Of a stretch of DNA of 64,000 bases, positions 34,831 through 46,078 are shown piece after piece (the stretch's first letter is position 1; each line of letters begins with the position of its first letter). The notes beneath the pieces are model-generated. The model was not told where the DNA came from. It did no database searches and saw only the letters and a program-made list of their open reading frames with translations. The stretch is taken from the NCBI GenBank assembly GCA_025201375.1, contig JAIWZP010000046.1, positions 175,126-239,125 on the forward strand, in the 5' to 3' direction. The position numbers and the translations under genes were made by a program. Source of the DNA: Gongronella butleri. Lineage: Eukaryota > Mucoromycota > Mucoromycetes > Mucorales > Cunninghamellaceae.

Positions 34831-35832
34831 GCATTCTCTAGCTCAAATATTGAGCCCGATGAACAAGAACCGGAGGACGCGCCCTGCAAAAAGCAGGTAA
34901 GGTCTTTTCCATTCTGGCAGCGTACAGTACATTAGTATGGTAGCACTCGCATATCGTCGAAGCAAACGACAAAACTGCAGCCAATCATTTGTTCTATTAT
35001 TAAGCACTGCACGCTCTCTTGTGAACGGGTTCCGGTGAAAAGGGCATACAAAACGCAAAATCGCATTTTAGAAGTAAAATGATACCGATACCATATGTGC
35101 TTTTGACGTGTCCATTTACTGTATTTTGAGCAGCAGAAACTACATTATGATATTTTACATGCAACCCCGAATTGACAACCTGATCTTGCAAAATAATCGA
35201 GATTTTGGCGGTTTTGTATGATATCATCGTCATAAGGCTTTCTGCCTGCCCGACTCCCCATGAATCGTCGGCAGGCGACAGCAAGTTCGTCAGCCGAGGT
35301 CGCCTCTTGCACATGTGCAAGAATCAAAAAATAGGATGGGGAGCATCAAAATCTATGAAATCGACAAAAGGGTGCCTTTCCAGTCGACAAGTCCGTGCCA
35401 TCTTTTCTGGGACTCGCCGCGGTGGGACTGCGGCGCGCGTTGGCTAATTAAAGAGCAAATCGAGTCTGGTCGGGCGTCTTTTTTTTTTTTTTTTTTTGTG
35501 TTTTGATGGTTTTTGTCACGCTGCAGGCTGTCCTGTCAGGCACAGAAGGTTATGTGTGGTTCGTGATTTACAGTATGCAAAAAATAAATAATGGCATGAT
35601 AATATAAAAAAGGAGATGAGCATTCATACAAATAGAAATCAAGGGGAAGGATCTGATTTTGTTCGCTCCAGACCGCAAGGGGAAGATGAATAATCAGAAG
35701 TTGGACGCATACAGGTGACACAAGAGCCCGATTGGCCAAGTTTTCTGAGCTCAACCTTTTTTTTTTCTTCGCTCCTTTTCCAATGCTTTCCTCTCTTTTC
35801 CGTTCCAATTCACTTTTTTCTTTTTACCGGCC
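34831..35832. other. Intergenic; upstream region of the bZIP gene
   Basis: Begins where foldback copy B ends. It contains several TACAGTA/TACTGTA 7-mers (34923, 35117, 35569), a T run at 35479-35495, and a pyrimidine-rich tract just before the ATG at 35833. No conserved coding region was seen. Confidence 0.5.
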
Positions 35833-37375
35833 ATGAGCCCTCCCAGCAACAACAACAAGGTGCCGTCCGCGGGTCTCGATCTGTCCGCACTAAAGGACAA
35901 TGCACAATTACAGCAACTTCTCTTGATGACGCTAGCGACACTGAACAGCAACAACAGCAACACACTTGGCCAGCAACCACCACAGCCGTCTGCCAACCAC
36001 GACAACAGCAGCAGCAGCAGCAATGCCAGCAGCCCCGAGTCGACCACCGGGGTCGACCTCGAGAAGCGCAAGCACGATCAAGTCGAGGAAGGTAGTGTGG
36101 CTCGCCTTTTTTTATCTGCTTTTGTTCTTGATTGGGTGCCAAATTGACGTTTTTTTTTTTTTTTTTTCCCAGTCGACTCGAATACCCTGGGTAGGCACCA
36201 TGCATTCACTGTACGCCAACCGCAACATCTAAACTCACACACTCTTTAGATAAACCGACAAAATCTGGAAGAAAGCCCTTGACAGAGGACGAAATCCGGG
36301 CGCAGGTAACAAAAACAAAAAAAGCTCGCCCTGGGTGATCGTCCCACGTTTCGCAATCGACTCATTTTTGTTATTTAGAACGAGTCCGACCCCAAATCCA
36401 AGCGCAAATTGCAGAATCGACAGGCTCAGCGCGCATTCCGGTAAAAATAAGCACTTTTTTTTTTCTTTTTCGAGACGACGGCCCTCCCCTTTTCTAACCT
36501 CTATTTTTTTTTCCTTGTTATTTGGCAGTGAGCGACGTCTGAATTATGTAAAGGAGCTGGAAGATCGCATCAAAGAGCTCGAATCGAACCAGGGTCAGCA
36601 ATCTGATAAGCTTGTGGAGGAGAACAAGCGTCTTCGTGATGTGATTCAGCAATTGCAAGTGGAAAATGCGATCCTTGGCGGTGCCGCGTCGTCATTTGAT
36701 GTGCCATTGTCACATATGTCGACGGAGCGGCCACAGAAGCTGCAGCGGTCCATTGCAACGGACAATCACCAAAAGAACAACATCAACAACAACAACAATA
36801 AGCATACCTCCAGCACGACCACGCCCCCTGCATTCACATCCTCTCCCGACGACCATCTGTCGCTTGCATTGTCGGATTCGCCGCCGTCCGTAAGCAGCGG
36901 CAGCAACAAGAGCATGTCGCACACACCCGACACGACCGTCGACGATCTTTTTGCATCCACAGTGCCCACCGACATCTTTTCCAATTTTGAGTCGCATCGC
37001 CTGTTTGACCAGCCGATCTTTGACGCACTGGATGCTGCGCAGATCCCATTGCCCAAGCTGGAAGACACAAGTGACATTTTTGCGTCGGTCGTGAATGTCG
37101 ACGGCGCCGACGCCGTGCCACAGCCACAGCCGCAGCTTCAATTGGCACTCCAACAAAACACCACGTGCCAGCAGACAGACCCGCACGAAAAGCTGCCGTG
37201 CCAAATGACAGTGTCCGAGGTGTGGGACAAGGTCACGGCGCATCCTCAATTCGAGGAATTCGACATTGATTTGCTATGCTCCGAGATGAAAAACAAGGCC
37301 GTCTGCTCAGAAACACAAAATGACAAGATGATGGAATCCATCAACAAGTACTACCCCACCACTAACATGAGATAA
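35833..37375 (+). CDS. AP-1-like bZIP transcription factor, Pap1/Yap1 family (oxidative-stress regulator)
   Basis: Predicted 413 residues from five exons: 35833-36091, 36173-36190 (18-nt microexon), 36250-36305, 36379-36440, 36529-37375. The basic region KSKRKLQNRQAQRAFRERR has the fungal Pap1/Yap1 signature (QxxAQRAFR), followed by a leucine zipper (LEDRIKELE..., residues about 130-180). The middle is Q/N/S/T-rich. The C-terminus (SEVWDKVTAHPQFEEFDIDL followed by LCSEMKNKAVCSE) matches the C-terminal cysteine-rich domain of Pap1, which overlaps the nuclear export signal and senses oxidants. Only about four cysteines are present, all near the C-terminus; an N-terminal cysteine cluster is not evident. 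The protein is nuclear/cytosolic in the family. Introns split the basic region just after RAFR. Start chosen because it follows a pyrimidine tract and opens the first exon. Confidence 0.85.
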
Positions 37376-37501
37376 AAATGAAAGTTATGAATAAAAACAG
37401 GATTTTTTTATAAAAACAAAAAGATGGGGCGTTAATAAAAGGGGAGGGATATCATGATGCGTGAGAAGAGGCGCAGCGATTTTTTTTTTTTTTTTTTTTT
37501 T

Positions 37502-37906
37502 TTAGGAGATGAGGATGCTGAGGGCCATGATGAAGCAGGCAAGTGACACGTAGGGACTTAGCCGCTCGCCAATGCGCGCAGCCTTCCAGAACAAGCCAAG
37601 AGGACTATCAAAAAAATGGGAATTTGTGTACAAAAAAAGGGGGGGGGGTGTGAGCTGCGGAGAGACGGAGTATGTGTGTGTGCCAAGACGCGTCTTACCC
37701 AGTTTTGTTGCGGTCGATCAACGAGGGTGCCTGTGCGCGGACATACGTACAGGTGCAAATCAAAAGTAAGATGACCAGCACAAGTGACTGAAAGTTGAAG
37801 ATAGCCGACTAGAGCGGGTTGAAAAAGAAAACGAAAAAGCAAGGAAAGCCAAAAATGAGCGTGTTTCCGTGCGAACAAGGTAAAATAAACCCAAGTTGCT
37901 TACCAT
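37502..37906 (-). CDS. KSH1: Ksh1/TMEM167 (kish), early-Golgi membrane protein
   Basis: 71 residues, the family length (72 in human). Exons: 37904-37906 (the ATG alone), 37699-37808, 37502-37604. Protein begins [20 protein letters not shown], then [11 protein letters not shown], then [20 protein letters not shown] and a second hydrophobic helix ([11 protein letters not shown]). Two transmembrane segments flank the conserved ARIGER loop. Kish proteins are needed for constitutive secretion at the early Golgi. Both junctions have GT-AG ends and keep frame. The TAA stop is directly followed on the sense strand by a genomic run of about 22 A. It is divergent from EDE1, with 174 bp between the two ATGs. 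Confidence 0.92.
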
Positions 37907-38080
37907 AAAATAGTGTGTTGGATGGGGAAAGAACAAAAAACGAGGAGAAAGAAGAGCGGGGCCTAATTTGGGGGGAAACGATGAAGCGCAGCCGAAATAT
38001 AAAGATCGGCCTCGTCCAATAATGGCGGTCTTTATCTCTTTTTTCTTTTTTTCTCTCACACCACCCACCCTTTTTACACC
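37907..38080. promoter_or_regulatory. Short shared intergenic region between KSH1 and EDE1
   Basis: Only 174 bp separate the divergent start codons. It holds a GGAAGGAAA-poor, T/C-rich tract before the EDE1 ATG and a CACTATTTT block before the KSH1 ATG. No clear TATA box. Divergent co-regulation is possible but not shown. Confidence 0.4.
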
Positions 38081-41000
38081 ATGTCTGGTCCAGGTAAGTG
38101 GGTCTTTTGGTTGTGTTTTTAGCTTATTCACGACGCCTTTTATTAAAGAGCCGTGGGCTGCCGAGCTGACTGACGGCGAGCAAGAGTATTATGGCCTCTT
38201 GTACAAGTACGTCGCCGAGGACAAGCCTGTGGACACCGTGTTCGAGGCCTTGGCAACGGCCCAGCGGTTGTCCCCCACACAGAGCGTCCAGGTAAAACAA
38301 GGGTGACAAACAGGTGGTGGGGCAATTCATTGTCAAACTCATGTTTTTGTGTGTTTATTTTTTTTTTTTTTTGCACAGCTCCTCCGTGCCGCATATCAAA
38401 ACGACACATCGGTCAACAACAAGCGAGCGTTTTTTGTGGCCCTCAAGCTGATTGCCTGTACACAAAACAACCAGAGCCCCTCGTCTCCTATTTTAGCAAC
38501 CAGTAAGAAGGCCCTTTATTGTACCACCCTTTTTTTTTTGTAGAGTTGCTCACTTTATGAACATGTTAGAAACCCCACTGCCCGTGTTGGATGGCTACGA
38601 TGTTGTCACGGCATCCAATCGGCAAAAGTATCTGCGCATTTTCCACGCGTCAGGCCCTGTGCAAGACAAATTGGCCGCTGACAAGGCCATGAACGTGCTG
38701 ATGCGCTCCAAGCTGCCCGTCCCATTGTTGAGCCATATCTGGTAAATGCACAGCATGGACTTTTGCCGTTTTATTTTCATGGCGGGTTTATTTTAATTTT
38801 GATTTTCATTGTTTTTCCAAAAGGAATTTGGCCGACACGCAACAACAAGGCGCCTTGGATCGTACGGCGTTTGTGGTGGCCATGCACTATGTTGCCAAGG
38901 CAATGGCCGGCAATTCGTCGTTGCCGCAGCGCGTGCCCGACAGCTTGCTCCAATCTATCCATGCTGCCGCCGCCGCATCCACGCCCGCCTCTCCGGCAAC
39001 AACACCTGCCCAGGTCACAAAATCAACGCCGCCACCTCCCCCACCCGCGTTGACTCGCTCACGCCCGCCTCCCCCACCCGTGCCGGCCACACGCGCAGCA
39101 CGAAATGCACCACCACCACCCGCCAATGCGCAACCAAAGCAACAGACGCACGCCCAGCGCTTCTTTTCACCCCTGCGCTACCCGGCTGGCCAGTGGGCAT
39201 TGGATGCCGCGGAACGCATCGCCTACAAGGAAGCATTCACCTCGTTCCCGCATCAAAACAAGGACTACATTGAAGGTAAAAACAATTTTTTTTTAAAAAA
39301 AAAAATTAGCCCCCTTTCGTCGTGTTTACAAGATTTTTTTTTGTGCAGGCTCTGAGGCTGTGTCGTTCTTTGTGCATTCGACCCTGCCGCCTGAGCAGCT
39401 GGCGACCGTGTGGGATTTGGCTGACACCAAAAACAAGGGTGTGTTGTCATACGAGGAATTCGCCGTTGCCATGCATTTGATTCGTCGTGTGCGCGGCGGC
39501 ACGCCCCTACCCGCCACGCTACCACCAACATTGCTTCCCTCAGTCCTGGAACAACCACAAGGTAAGTGTGAAAAACGAGAAAATGAGCGTATCTTTCCTC
39601 TGTCGTTCATTGATGGTGAGTTTAACCTCCTTTTTTTTTTACGCGCTCCAGTGGCTGCTCCTGTGCCTGCGGCGGCCCCGGTGGTTTCTGCACCTCAGCC
39701 GCAGCGCGATCCTGAGCAATTGAAACAAAAAGTGGCCGAGACACAGCAAAAGCTTGACGAAGAAGAGGCGGCCGTAGCGGATTTGAAGCAATTGGCGTCT
39801 CAGCAGGCGCCCGTAGTTGCTGACCTGGAGGCACAGCTTGCGACGCTGCAGGCATCCGTGCAGCGGGCGACCGAGGAGCGTCAAGAGTGGCAGACCAAGC
39901 TGGACACGTTGAAACAAACGGAAACGGAAAAACGACACAAAATTGCGCAGCTTGAGCGTGAATACAATGCGACGCAGGCCCAGGTTGCCCAGTTAAAGGC
40001 ACAACACCAGCAAAAGGCCGCACTCGCCACCATTGCCGATCGCCAGCTCGATGCCGCCCAAAACGCACGCGACAAGGCGGAAAACGACCTCAAACTCGCA
40101 CAAACCGCCCAATTGGAGACCCCTCCAGGTAAACCATTGAAAATGAGCTACAAAAATGAAAAAAAACACGTGTGGACAACCCAATCTGACCTGTTCCCCC
40201 ATTTTTCCTTTTTTTTTTCTCCCTTTTTTCTTTTCAGCGCCACCCCCACCTTCCAGCCGCCACGGTCGCTCACCAAGCTCGGCGTCGCCAAGCAGCACCG
40301 CGTCGTCCACGCGTGCCAAGTCGACGCGCCGTCCGCCGGCCCCACCTCCCTCCAAGAAGCGCACGTCGACAATCGAGCCATCGCCCGTGGCCAATGCAGC
40401 AGCGCCACGTGCGGCCTTGGCAACGGAGCCCGCGCTGTCTGCGTCGCCCGAGCACGTGGATGAGGAGCCGCAGCAAGAAACGGCCAAGTCGACCGCCGCC
40501 TTGGCAGCCGCAGGCGTCGGTGCCACAGCCGTGGCCGCTGCTACTGCTGCTGCTGCTGCTGCTGCGGCCGTTGCCATTGACACAACCACATCCGACGACA
40601 GCATGCCTGCAATTGCTGAGCAGCCTCTCGATACCAAGCAAGCGGATTTGCTGCCCGAACAGGCACCCGAAGAGACACCCGCAACAGAACAAGAGTCTCC
40701 AGCCATTGTGGAAGCACCTGCTGGGCCCGAGGAGCCCGTTGTCGAAGAGAAGCCTGTGCAAGAAGAGCCCCTTGTCGAGGAAAAGGAGGAAAAGGAGCCA
40801 AAGGAGTTCACTGAGCCTGTTGCACCAGTGAATCCATCCATGGGTGACCAATTGGAGATATTGCCATCGATTGACAAGCCCCTGGTCCAGGATGATGCGA
40901 TTGTCGCGGTCGACGCGCTTGCCCAGGCACCGCTCACTATGGAAACCGCCAATGTGGAAGAACCCGCCAAGGAGGAAGAACCCGCCAAGGAGGAAGAACC

Positions 41001-43077
41001 CGCCAAGGAGGAAGAACCCGCCAATGTGGAAGAATCCGCCAATGACGCGTCTTTTGCCGAGCACGACGCGATTGCTGCGGTTGATGCGCTTGCCAAGGAG
41101 CCCCTGACGATGCAAGATGCGCAAGACACCACCGTTGCTGCAGAGGAAGAGGCAGAACCTGCTGTGGACGCCAAGGAAGTCACCCCGGTCACGGAATCTG
41201 CCATTGAACCGGTGATCGCCAAAGAAGAGCCCGCCATCGAGGAACAAGCCGCCATTGACGCGCAGGATGACGTGTCGGTCCACGAAGAAACGACCACGGA
41301 CAAGCCTGCCGAGGAAGAGCCCACTGTCGATCAAGAAGAAACGACCAAGGATGAGCCTGTCGAAGAAAACCCCGCTGTGGATCAAGAAGAAACGACTACG
41401 GACAAGCTAGTCGAGGAAGGACCCACTGTAGATGACGAGCAAACCGCCATTGCGTTCGAAAAGGATGAAAAGGACGCCATTCCTGCTTCTCCCCCTGTTG
41501 TTGCTACCGATTCCGTGTCGTCCCTGGATAAATTGTCCACGACGGTCGCTGCGGCATCCACCACCACGGCAAGCATCACGACGGCGACGAGCCAAGACGA
41601 GGAGGACGCCACCTCCGATGACGACGACGACGCGACATCGAGCGAAGACGACGACGACGATAAGACGGCCTCGGAAGCTGAGGAGGAGGAAGAAAAACAA
41701 GAGGAAGAACAAGAAAAACACGAAAAACAAAAAGAAATCATTGAAAACGACGAAAACGAAAAAGCCGAATTGGACAATTCAGACGATTCGGACGATTCGG
41801 ATGACAATGCACCACTGGCCACGGTTGTTGCTGGCGGTCCAGCGGGCGATTCGCCAGAAATGCACGATTTCGAGGTGGTTGAGCACGAAGCGTCCATGTC
41901 GTCGTCATTCATGTCTGCTGGGATGGGGCAAACCGATCTGATGGATGAATTCGACGCCGCATTCTCGGAATCGTTGCCCGATGCGCAAGCAGCCACAGCC
42001 ACCACGGCCCCGGTGACAGATACCGAGTTCTCAGAGGCCTTTGACGACGCGTTTGACGCGGCATTCCAACCACACACCGCTGCCAATGCCAATGCCAACG
42101 CCAATGCCAACGTGGCTGCGCCTAAATCGACGGAATTCTCCTCGGCCTCATCCTCGGGCTTTGACGACGCCTTTGACACCTTGCCCGCTTTGCAAACCTC
42201 CTCCGAGGCACAGGACACGGGCTTCCAAGACGCCTTCACGGCCGCGCCAGAACCATTCACGGCCCACCGCGACCCGCCCGCACCGCCCATCGCCCAATTC
42301 GCCCAAATGGCCCCCGTCGCCGCCAAATCCACGTCCGAACCCCTCGAATTCAATCCATTTGACGACACCATGGCATCGCCGCCTGCCCCTCCTCCCGTCG
42401 CCGTTGCTGCGCCACCCGCTCCATCGGTGGTGACGCCCATGCCCATCGATGAAGAGCCAAAAACGACAACAACGACCACGCACACTACCCCACCACCTGC
42501 GGCACCCCTCCTCCAGCAGCTGGATACAACCCCTTCGCCCATCCCGGCTTCCGCAGCACCTGCTGTCGCCGCCATGGACGAGTCGCACGCGCTCAATGTG
42601 CCCAAGGGATCCAATGAAGCGCCGCGGTCCGCGCCTGTTGCCTCCACAAAGCCCGACGAGCCCGCCACCAAGAAAAAGGGCGGCCTGTTCTCCCTGCGTC
42701 TTGGTAAAAAGGACAAAAAGGATAAAAAGGACAAGGATAAGGGCAAGAAAAAGGAAAAGAGCGGCAAAAAGTCGTCGGTCGGCAGCTCCATGGCCGCCGC
42801 AGCCACCAGCTACTCGCCAGCAGACGAACATGCAGCACCCTCTTCGCATCATGCCCAGCCCCCACAGTTGCAGCTCTCGGAACAAGAGGCTTTCAACGTC
42901 AATCTGTCTGCCATGACCGACCAGGAAATCATGGCCAATCTGCGTGAATTCGGCGTCGACGCCGATTCCGTACGCACACTGACCAACATGGGCTTCACCG
43001 TGGAACAGGCAAAAGAGGCCCTAGAGCGCTACGACTATGACATTCAAAAGGCAACCAACTTTTTGCTCGATCAATAA
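38081..43077 (+). CDS. EDE1: Ede1/Eps15-like endocytic scaffold: three EH domains, coiled coil, UBA
   Basis: Early-arriving scaffold of clathrin-mediated endocytosis at the plasma membrane. Eight exons: 38081-38093, 38149-38291, 38379-38502, 38546-38741, 38824-39275, 39349-39561, 39652-40128, 40238-43077; total 1,485 residues. EH1 (about 1-95) is divergent; EH2 (about 110-185) ends HIWNLADTQQQGALDRTAFV; EH3 (about 290-370) has TVWDLADTKNKGVLSYEEF with a calcium-loop-like segment. A coiled coil (about 395-535) begins EQLKQKVAETQQKLDEEEAA. A long acidic, Pro/Ala-rich tail follows, with tandem PAKEEE repeats (40960-41030), an NPFDD motif that could bind EH domains, and a lysine cluster (42690-42770). 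The last 45 residues are a UBA domain (LTNMGFTVEQAKEALERYDY). This order is that of yeast Ede1. Exon 4's acceptor is a TAGAG choice, resolved by frame. Confidence 0.9.
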
Positions 43078-43639
43078 TAGATCAACGGCCATTGTCTGCC
43101 TTTTTTTTTTATTGTGTGTGTGTTTACCCCGGATGCTCCCCACCTCCTCCCCATTGTACTTGTCCCATTCTCCTTTTAGCCCCAATCAATCAATACAGTG
43201 TGTTTTTTTAATCTCTTTTTTTCAATTTTGCCGCCTCGGCTTGACTCAGCGAGCTTAATTTCCACATCGTACTCTCCATTTCCATGATGCATTACCGTGC
43301 GTACTTTTGCCCTTGATTGGATCGCAGCAGCATGAGCAAACCGCACTTTTTATGTCTTTTAATATTTTATGGCCATTGTGCGGAGGACATCCGCCAAACG
43401 TGCCACCGGCTTCATACAAAGGTTCAACGCTGCTGTTAAAAGTTGAATGACCTGCGTCAAAAACAGGGATGGATCGCGAAGCGAACGAGAAAAAGTGCGA
43501 CAAGAGGCTATTTTGTAGTGTTTTGGTCATTTGCCAACGAAAAGACAATCGACGAGGTCATGAGCTCTGAAGCTGGGTTAATCCACGTTTTCTGACTCCC
43601 ATACACGAGTTGCTGCGGCCACCAGGTGGCGTGCTACAA
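43078..43639. other. Intergenic, 3' side of EDE1
   Basis: Follows the EDE1 stop (TAA TAG). Contains T-rich stretches and an untranslated region; the minus-strand open frame at 43255-43548 has no family resemblance. The first unit of the HTH tandem array begins near its right end. Confidence 0.5.
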
Positions 43640-44163
43640 CAATTTTTCAAAACCAGGATTTTTCCTAAGGGGTCTGTGAATTTGAAAAGGAGAGAATTTA
43701 GGTCCACAAATCGCCATGCCCTACAACTACATGGTACAGTAAATCGCGTCTCAGAACCGAGAAGAATGCAATAAAAGGCAAGCGTCCATTAACTGGTTTC
43801 CGTTTAAAACGCGAAAAGGTGCGATTTTTCAACTCAAGGCAAACTCAACGAGGATTGGCCGCAGCGCTTTCAAAGTCATAAAAGAGCCTGGCTCGCAGCG
43901 TACGTGAACATGGGTGATCACTGACAAGAGTGATTTTTTGACAACTTTTTCACAGTTTTAAAACCATATACATTTTTCGACGCGTGATTAACCGCGTCAA
44001 ACGTCGAGTTCCATGCGTCTGTTATTTTTCAAATTTATGCATCCGACGTACCTCTTGCTAATGGACGCGTCAGCGCGGCTCTTTGGATGCGTTTTTCGTG
44101 TGTCATTCGCGATTAAAGTTTAAACCAAAATCTGCCATTGCTCGTGAGCCGTCATGGACCACA

Positions 44164-44199
<36 letters not shown>

Positions 44200-44743
44200 C
44201 TTTTTCGCGGTTTGTTCATGCAGCGCATCTTATGGGTAAGTTTGGCGTCATTCTGGAGACCTAATTTTTCAAGTTTGGTTTTGGGGTCTCGCGACAGCTG
44301 GTTTTTTGGATTTGGGCATTGGCGTGCCCGCAAAGATGTTTGATCCACATGAATGGAGTCCTACTCAATTTTTCCTGCTTTCCCGCTTTTCAGGTCACAA
44401 GAAACGTGTTTAGGCGGTGGTTGAGTTGCGATGGTCCCTCGAGCAATTTTCAGTTCTGCCCAATCTTCTTAAAATCAGCGCTTTGACATCAATTCTACGT
44501 CAAATCATAAGGACTCAAATACGAACCAAATGATGCGCGAGAACGTCTCTTCAGAAAAAAAAAAAGTCGCTTTGCGTGGTCTACACACCTGGCAAGCTAA
44601 TGAAACATGACCAAATTTGCAAAATACTGGCATTTTCGCGACGGGTGTCTCATCGCATTGGGAGTATTAAAATAAAACAGATTGAAGTGCATGAATTTAT
44701 GGATCCAGTAGAAAAGTAAAAGAAAAGCAAAGACGACGATGCA

Positions 44744-46078
44744 TCAAATTAGAATACAAAAAGGAATTTCGTCTAAAAATTCGATGCGCGCCATTGTTTC
44801 CGCGGCAGATGAGCAGCGAGGTGCAATTTCTTCGCATAGTGCCGGCGAGTCGACTTGCTCCTCCTTGATAATGAGCTGTGTCTGGGCATTGGTCTTGTAG
44901 TTCACGCGTTTGACATTGGCAATGCTTGTTCTGTGCTGTTCCTCTATCTTGACCGAGTCTTTGCTCTCTTCATGGAGCTTTTTGAGCCCTTCCATAGAGG
45001 CCATAGATGGATGAGCAGGTCGTCCATCTACCTTCATTTCGCTTTTTATCCTCATCACTGTTCTTAGAGAGCGGCCACAAGCGTTCGCCATGTCGGCTAT
45101 TGTCATCTCGCAGAGAAGGAGGCGTCTGATCTTTTGTCTTTCGCACTCTGTCAAGCGTGTGTACTTGCATGGCAAACGACGAATTTTAGACCTTTTCAAA
45201 GGTGGTTGGATGATATTGGCTGCTCTTTTGACCTTTTGTACGTTGGATATACAGAAGCCGCATGCTTTAGCCACATCCTCGCAAGTCTCGCCTTGCTCAA
45301 GGCGTCTTTTCATTTCTTCCTTTATGGCTGGCGTAAGGCGTTTTGCGTACGAGGACGTCAGATTGCGGGCCTTGCAGAACCTTCGTATTGAGGAAGCGCT
45401 GACGCCACACAATTTGGCTGTCGTGAGTGTCGACATCCCCTCGCCTATGCACTTGATGATCTTGTCATTATTGTCGCCGCCAGTTTTACGATACTGTGTG
45501 CTGATTCCGAATTTCTTTTTCACCAATTGGACGAAAGGGATCGAGACACCGCAATCTACTGCAATATCTTTCTGTGCTTTACCAGCGCGGAGCTGCTTTT
45601 CAATCTTTTCGACCGTGTCTTTATGGTACTTCTTTCTGTCACCAGGGGACGGGATATTGTTCATGAATTTCACGAGTTTGACTTTTTTTGCTGTCAACTT
45701 GCAGATGCGAGCTGTTTCTGCTTCGGAAACGCCGTCCAGCGCAAGCTGTGTAATCTGTTGTAGTTGGGCATCGCTGACTAGTGGAGGGGCAGGCCGTTTC
45801 AATCGATAACGCGAAACCGTCGACGGACTTACATTGCATGCTGCAGCCACATGAACTTGTGGCTTGCCTTGATCTAATAGTTTTTGGAATTTTTTGATCG
45901 TTGATGCGCTGCATCTTTCGGGGGCCATGTGCGTCTTGGGAAGGTTGTGCTTGCGTTGCTCTCTGGACACCAGGCCGATACTCACACCACATTGGCGCGC
46001 CGTTTGATTATATGACAGACCACTCAACAAACACGCCTTAATTTCGTCGCGTGTGGCTTGCTTAACTAGTCTGCTCAT
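44744..46078 (-). CDS. Multi-helix-turn-helix protein, array copy 1 (eight HTH-like repeats)
   Basis: Intronless, 444 residues from ATG 46076-46078. The upstream open frame is pyrimidine-tract sequence and not conserved as protein, while the chosen Met is conserved in all three copies just before V-x-QA-x-R-x-E(I/V)KACLL. Nearly the whole protein is a series of about eight repeats of about 45-50 residues with the pattern I...L..G.S...(I/T)A..CGVS...V....: roughly residues 5-47, 56-99, 102-145, 154-196, 204-247, 254-297, 312-355, 365-405. Examples are LSYNQTARQCGVSIGLVSRE and MSTLTTAKLCGVSASSIRRF. These look like resolvase/homeodomain-like HTH units. No catalytic (DDE, Tyr or Ser) domain is present. 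The end is a conserved short tail (RIEFLDEIPFCILI). Likely a DNA-binding protein reading a long site; function unknown. Confidence 0.75.
   Translation of the reverse strand: MSRLVKQATRDEIKACLLSGLSYNQTARQCGVSIGLVSREQRKHNLPKTHMAPERCSASTIKKFQKLLDQGKPQVHVAAACNVSPSTVSRYRLKRPAPPLVSDAQLQQITQLALDGVSEAETARICKLTAKKVKLVKFMNNIPSPGDRKKYHKDTVEKIEKQLRAGKAQKDIAVDCGVSIPFVQLVKKKFGISTQYRKTGGDNNDKIIKCIGEGMSTLTTAKLCGVSASSIRRFCKARNLTSSYAKRLTPAIKEEMKRRLEQGETCEDVAKACGFCISNVQKVKRAANIIQPPLKRSKIRRLPCKYTRLTECERQKIRRLLLCEMTIADMANACGRSLRTVMRIKSEMKVDGRPAHPSMASMEGLKKLHEESKDSVKIEEQHRTSIANVKRVNYKTNAQTQLIIKEEQVDSPALCEEIAPRCSSAAETMARIEFLDEIPFCILI

Noticed and set aside
41382..42806. 474-codon Ser/Ala-rich minus-strand open frame
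   Set aside because: Exact antisense of the EDE1 acidic tail; composition mirrors the sense codons.
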